From Burkholderia sp. L27(2015) (lineage in GTDB: Bacteria > Pseudomonadota > Gammaproteobacteria > Burkholderiales > Burkholderiaceae), in NCBI RefSeq assembly GCF_009765705.1, contig NZ_LMUX01000015.1:1-46269 (forward strand): DNA of 46,269 bases, read 5' to 3'. Numbering within the stretch: the first letter of the stretch is position 1; each line of letters begins with the position of its first letter. The translations under genes and the position numbers were made by a program. A model generated the notes under the pieces. That model was not told where the DNA came from. It did no database searches and worked only from the letters and a program-made list of their open reading frames with translations. Positions 43,224 through 46,269 of the stretch are shown in pieces.

Positions 43224-44123
43224 TTACAGGTAGGGCTCCAGCATCGCGTCGATTGCGTCCAACGCGCCCGGCATCGGCTTGCGCGCGCGGGCAAGACGCA
43301 CCGCACGCCGGGTCATCTGGGCGTAAAGCCGCGCGTGCTCGCCGCCCAGTTGCTGCAAGCGCTCAAGGTGCCGTTCGACCACTGCGGCGTCGCCGCGCGA
43401 TACGGGGCCTGCCAGCGCGGACGAAAGACCCAGGTCGCGCGTCGTCTTGAGCGTGCCCTCGAGCATGGGCCACAGCGCCGCCAAGGTGTCTTCCTCGTTG
43501 ACGCCGAAACTACCCCATACCTCCACTGCCTCACGCAGCCCACACAAAATAAAACTGGCCGCATAGTTAGCGGACGCGTGATACAGCATGCGCGCGCCGT
43601 CAGGGATCTCCAAGGGCGTGCAACGCAATGCGTGAACCAAGGCGGTCAGTTGCGCTTTCAACGGCTCGGGCGCTTCCAGCGTGATGTACGCGCCGACGAT
43701 GCGTTCGCGATCGGCGGCCAAGCCGCTGAACAAATAGAGCGGATGAAAACCGCCGATCACGGCCCCCTGTTGTCGGGCGGGTTCGAGCAGGCTGACTTCC
43801 GATGCGCCGCTGCAATGCACGACTGCCTGGCCAGGCCGGAAATTGAGCGACGCGGCGCTCGCCGCGATCGCATCGTCGGGAACCGTAATAAAAATCAACT
43901 GGGCCGCGTCGACCACTTGCTGAGGGCCGTCACTTGCCGTGCATGCCTTGCATCCCGGCACCTCGGCGGCGAACTGCTCGGCCGACGCACGCGAACGGCT
44001 GGCCACAGCGGATACGGTGTAGCCGGCTTGGGCCCAAACCGCAGCGAGGCAGCGGGCGACGCGGCCTGCGCCGATAAAGCCAAGGGTCGGCAGGGCAGCA
44101 GTAGCGGTGTCAGCGGAGGGCAT
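43224..44123 (-). CDS. Rossmann-like and DUF2520 domain protein
   Basis: A 299-residue protein related to pyrroline-5-carboxylate reductase and 6-phosphogluconate dehydrogenase folds. Residues 12-130 form a Rossmann-like dinucleotide domain (LGFIGAGRVARCLAAVWAQAGY, later IFITVPDDAI). Residues about 145-280 are the DUF2520 helical domain (HPLYLFSG, YHASANYAASFILCG). The family is widespread, and its substrate is unknown. It often lies near pantothenate or amino-acid metabolism genes. Here it is convergent with the HTH-ATCase gene and divergent from a small secreted protein. Confidence 0.85.
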   Translation of the reverse strand: MPSADTATAALPTLGFIGAGRVARCLAAVWAQAGYTVSAVASRSRASAEQFAAEVPGCKACTASDGPQQVVDAAQLIFITVPDDAIAASAASLNFRPGQAVVHCSGASEVSLLEPARQQGAVIGGFHPLYLFSGLAADRERIVGAYITLEAPEPLKAQLTALVHALRCTPLEIPDGARMLYHASANYAASFILCGLREAVEVWGSFGVNEEDTLAALWPMLEGTLKTTRDLGLSSALAGPVSRGDAAVVERHLERLQQLGGEHARLYAQMTRRAVRLARARKPMPGALDAIDAMLEPYL

Positions 44124-44483
44124 CGTAAGACTCGCAATTCGGTTTGAAGCCGGTAATTTACCTGCAAGCGATGCGGTTGCCTACTCTATGCGCGCACTGC
44201 CGCACTGCCGCACTGCGTTAACGGCGTTCGGCGCGCGCAATGGGCTTGTCGGTGAACGAAGAGCGAAGAGGTTGTGTACCAAAGTGTGAGCGCGAAACTT
44301 GCGTTGCAGCGCATCTACACCGGTAGAAGAAGCACAAAGCCAGTCCTGGCTTGGGTTACGGCGAATTATTTTGGGATGTCACAACTTGCAATTTGCAACA
44401 AATGCGCTGTGCGCCCTGTCTAAAAAGTGGTTATATTTATTCAGTGCAAGCCCCTGAGGGATTGCTTTTGCAAGGAGCAGCAA
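44124..44483. other. 360-bp divergent gap before the small secreted-protein gene
   Basis: It holds a triple 8-bp repeat (GCACTGCC-like, 44194-44217) and a TTGCAATTTGCAA stretch near 44384. No clear promoter or ORF stands out. Confidence 0.45.
44194..44217. repeat. Triple 8-bp tandem repeat
   Basis: GCACTGCC occurs at 44194-44201 and 44202-44209, with a third copy GCACTGCG at 44210-44217. It is a short slippage-prone array in the divergent gap. Confidence 0.6.
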
Positions 44484-44747
44484 GTGAAAAAGATCATTTC
44501 CCTGATGGCCGTCGCAGTGTGTGCCGTGGCTGCATCGACTGCCGCGCAGGCGCGCGTAACAGTCGGTATCGGGATCGGCGTACCGGGTTATTACGCCCCG
44601 CCTCCGGTTTATTACGCGCCGCAGCCTGTTTATGTGCAACCGCAACCTGCGTATGCGCCGGTGTATGTGGCTCCTCCGATCGTGTACGCACCGGCTTACT
44701 ACGGCGGCTATGGCTATTACGGGTATCGCCGCGGTTATCGCTACTAA
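44484..44747 (+). CDS. Small secreted Pro/Tyr-rich protein (87 aa)
   Basis: Start is a GTG at 44484 with AAGGAG at 44472-44477, a six-base spacing. Residues 1-23 form a signal peptide (KKIISLMAVAVCAVAASTAAQA). The mature part, about 64 residues, is almost wholly Pro, Tyr, Val, Ala and Gly in imperfect PVYYAPQPVYVQPQPAYAP-like repeats, ending GGYGYYGYRRGYRY. This composition is seen in small exported proteins of Burkholderiales with unknown function. It could be a cell-surface or periplasmic adhesive or structural peptide. The frame extends 19 codons upstream, without the signal sequence being at the start. A strong terminator follows it. Confidence 0.8.
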   Translation: MKKIISLMAVAVCAVAASTAAQARVTVGIGIGVPGYYAPPPVYYAPQPVYVQPQPAYAPVYVAPPIVYAPAYYGGYGYYGYRRGYRY

Positions 44748-44868
44748 GCGCATGCAAGGCTAGCGCGCGGGCGCGCTTATTTGCTCGTGTATTTCCTCGT
44801 CTATTTTCTGGCCGAGTATTCCCGAGCGCTTACCAAGCCGACGCGATTATCAATTGCTATGCAACTCG

Positions 44869-44906
44869 ACTGGCCGCCCATTTTTATGGGCGGCCAGTTT
44901 CATTTT
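44869..44906 (+). terminator. Strong Rho-independent terminator
   Basis: ACTGGCCGCCCAT (44869-44881) and ATGGGCGGCCAGT (44886-44898) form a perfect 13-pair stem with a TTTT loop, followed by TTCATTTT. It is the best terminator in the window and ends the small secreted-protein transcript, and may also stop convergent asparaginase transcription. Confidence 0.85.
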
Positions 44907-44918
44907 CAGGTGATGTAG

Positions 44919-45953
44919 TCAGGCGCGCTCGAGCTTGAGCGTGACTTCGGTATGGCCCGTCGTGATGCCGACCGTATTGACGATGGCGGGACGTCGCCAC
45001 GCATCGAGCTTGGCACGCATCGCTGGCGTGCCGAGTTCGAGTTGATGCAGTAGTTCGACCACCAACGCGTACACAACAGTGGTGTCGCCATCTTCGACCT
45101 TCACTGCGAGCCCAAGGCCACGGTCCGGATAACCCAGCGCGTAACTGGCTCCCGCGCCCACTTTGCCCACCAGCGTGCCTTCATAAGCTTGCATCAACTC
45201 GGTACAGAAGCGTCGCTCGCCACCGACCAGCTCCGGATGCCGCGTCATTGCCCGATACAAGCGACCCAATGCCGACGTGCGCGCATCAGTAGTAGTGTCC
45301 GTAGCCGCGGGTACGCGCGCGCCACTGGCGCTCGCTAACTTGGCAAAAACCAGGGCCAAGCGGTCGAGCGCAAAACTTGGAGTGGGCAAGTTGCAGCCAT
45401 CCGTACCCCAGGCGATCGCGTCGGGCGGCAGTTCGCATAACTGCGCGAGGGTCTCGGCGACGCGCCGCTGCAGCGGATGCTGGGGCGCATGATAGTCGGC
45501 GCTGGGCAGACCCAGCGCACGCGCCGCCGCGAGCATACCGACGTGCTTGCCCGAGCAGTTGCTACACACCGGCGTCGGCGTGAAATCGGCCTTGATCCAG
45601 GCGCGGAACACTTCGTCGGATAAAGGCGGGTGGCCGCCGCAGCGCATCTCGGCCTCGCTCGCACCGATTGCCGCCAGCATATGGCGCGTGCGTTCGATAT
45701 GCCGGGGCTCGCTGCTGTGCGAGGCGCAGCATAGCGCGAGGTCGGCTTCGTCGAGCGCGAACTGGTCGAACGCGCCCGATTCCAGGATCGTCAGCGCCTG
45801 CGCAGGCTTGATTGCGGAGCGGGGCAGGGTGGCGCGCTGCGGATCGCCAAAGCGATACAGCAGCGCACCACCCGCATCCACCACGGCGACATGAGCGGCG
45901 TGGCGGTTCTCGACTGCCGGTCCACGGTAAGTGACGGCTGCGATGTCGTTCAT
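44919..45953 (-). CDS. L-asparaginase, Rhizobium etli (ReAV / Asparaginase_II) type
   Basis: A 344-residue cytosolic amidohydrolase of the Asparaginase_II family, which is unrelated to E. coli AnsA/AnsB. It converts asparagine to aspartate and ammonia. Ser46 and Lys49 in LPRSAIKPAQAL match the catalytic Ser-x-x-Lys pair (48/51) of R. etli ReAV. Cys133 and Lys136 in CSNCSGKH and Cys187 in WGTDGCNLP match its zinc ligands (135, 138, 189), with a uniform shift of two. The frame is open for 16 codons more upstream, but the ATG at 45953 aligns with the family start. It lies 29 bases downstream of a GabD-like gene on the same strand. Confidence 0.9.
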   Translation of the reverse strand: MNDIAAVTYRGPAVENRHAAHVAVVDAGGALLYRFGDPQRATLPRSAIKPAQALTILESGAFDQFALDEADLALCCASHSSEPRHIERTRHMLAAIGASEAEMRCGGHPPLSDEVFRAWIKADFTPTPVCSNCSGKHVGMLAAARALGLPSADYHAPQHPLQRRVAETLAQLCELPPDAIAWGTDGCNLPTPSFALDRLALVFAKLASASGARVPAATDTTTDARTSALGRLYRAMTRHPELVGGERRFCTELMQAYEGTLVGKVGAGASYALGYPDRGLGLAVKVEDGDTTVVYALVVELLHQLELGTPAMRAKLDAWRRPAIVNTVGITTGHTEVTLKLERA

Positions 45954-45982
45954 GATGGATGCCGTCTCGTTAGGTCGCGTTG

Positions 45983-46269
45983 TTACATGCCACCCAAGCA
46001 CAGGTACTTCATTTCGAGATATTCATCGATCCCGTACTTCGAGCCTTCGCGGCCCAGGCCCGATTGCTTGACTCCGCCAAACGGCGCCACTTCATTCGAG
46101 ATCATGCCGGTATTCACGCCCACCATGCCGTATTCCAGCGCCTCGCTCACGCGCCAGATGCGGCCGATATCGCGGCTGTAGAAATACGAGGCCAGCCCGA
46201 ACTCGGTGTCGTTAGCCATCGCCACGGCATCGCTTTCTTCGGTGAATTTCGAAATCGCTGCGACCGGCC
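45983..46269 (-). CDS. gabD: Succinate-semialdehyde dehydrogenase-type protein, C-terminal part (gene continues beyond window)
   Basis: The reading frame continues to the window edge, giving the last 94 residues of an aldehyde dehydrogenase. The peptide starts [20 protein letters not shown], then [34 protein letters not shown], followed by [28 protein letters not shown]. This is the typical C-terminal end of GabD and related NAD(P)-dependent succinate-semialdehyde dehydrogenases. The catalytic domain lies outside the window. It precedes the asparaginase gene on the same strand and may share a transcript. Confidence 0.85.
   Translation of the reverse strand, partial: PVAAISKFTEESDAVAMANDTEFGLASYFYSRDIGRIWRVSEALEYGMVGVNTGMISNEVAPFGGVKQSGLGREGSKYGIDEYLEMKYLCLGGM

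Noticed and set aside
43104-44147. 347-codon plus-strand ORF opposite the DUF2520 gene
   Set aside because: Antisense shadow, Arg/Gly/Ala-rich, overlapping the end of the HTH-ATCase gene.
1-46269. Genomic island or prophage
   Set aside because: No integrase, transposase, tRNA-flanking direct repeats or phage genes were seen, and base composition appears even apart from a few short AT-rich promoters.

Overview
This window is a high-GC proteobacterial chromosome segment, most likely from a Burkholderiaceae member (Burkholderiales). That assignment rests on the strong G/C bias at third codon positions, an orphan Bug-type tripartite-tricarboxylate receptor, many LysR regulators and MFS carriers for small organic acids, and the gene types present. 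It cannot be named to species from the sequence alone. I see no tRNA, rRNA, insertion sequence, integrase, CRISPR array or phage gene. It reads as a stable accessory catabolic region rather than a recent mobile element.

Layout. 1-132 is the tail of a PhzF-like gene, followed by a TPR/glycosyltransferase protein. 2242-6775 is a tartrate/D-malate type locus: an ACS-family MFS carrier and a tartrate dehydrogenase-type enzyme face a LysR gene and a Bug receptor. 6780-11319 is a second catabolic set: MmgE/PrpD protein with a GntR/UTRA regulator on the minus strand, then a VOC enzyme and another MFS carrier on the plus strand. 11758-14663 holds an ExaC/AldB-type aldehyde dehydrogenase, its usual DUF779 partner and a DUF72 protein. 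14711-18473 is a second tartrate locus: DctA, D(-)-tartrate dehydratase and a divergent LysR paralogous to the first one. Next come a chemoreceptor and an oxalate/formate-type antiporter (18608-21459). A three-gene c-di-GMP phosphorelay follows (21925-27067), then trehalose-6-phosphate synthase (27412-28812), then a small unknown protein coupled to an MFS carrier (29038-30872).

30987-34685 contains an old-yellow-enzyme reductase under an ArsR repressor with a perfect 48-bp inverted-repeat operator, an SBP_bac_3 protein lacking a signal peptide, CreA, and 3-methyladenine glycosylase I. 34690-40659 is a complete tripartite drug-efflux locus: LysR, EmrB, EmrA and HxlR on the minus strand, with a NodT-type outer-membrane lipoprotein diverging. 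A 14-bp inverted repeat covers both predicted promoters of the divergent pair. 40755-46269 carries a ketopantoate reductase-like enzyme, an aspartate carbamoyltransferase with an N-terminal helix-turn-helix, a Rossmann/DUF2520 protein, a tiny secreted Pro/Tyr-rich protein, an R. etli-type asparaginase and the C-terminal end of a GabD-like dehydrogenase.

The common theme is uptake and oxidation of plant-derived C4 hydroxy-dicarboxylates (tartrate, malate, perhaps oxalate) to oxaloacetate-level intermediates, with taxis and c-di-GMP control nearby. The observation I would follow first is the HTH-aspartate carbamoyltransferase fusion. It has a complete catalytic site, and a perfect 9-3-9 palindrome lies just upstream of its own start codon, so it may be a metabolic enzyme that also regulates transcription. 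Several other operators with perfect symmetry are listed separately.
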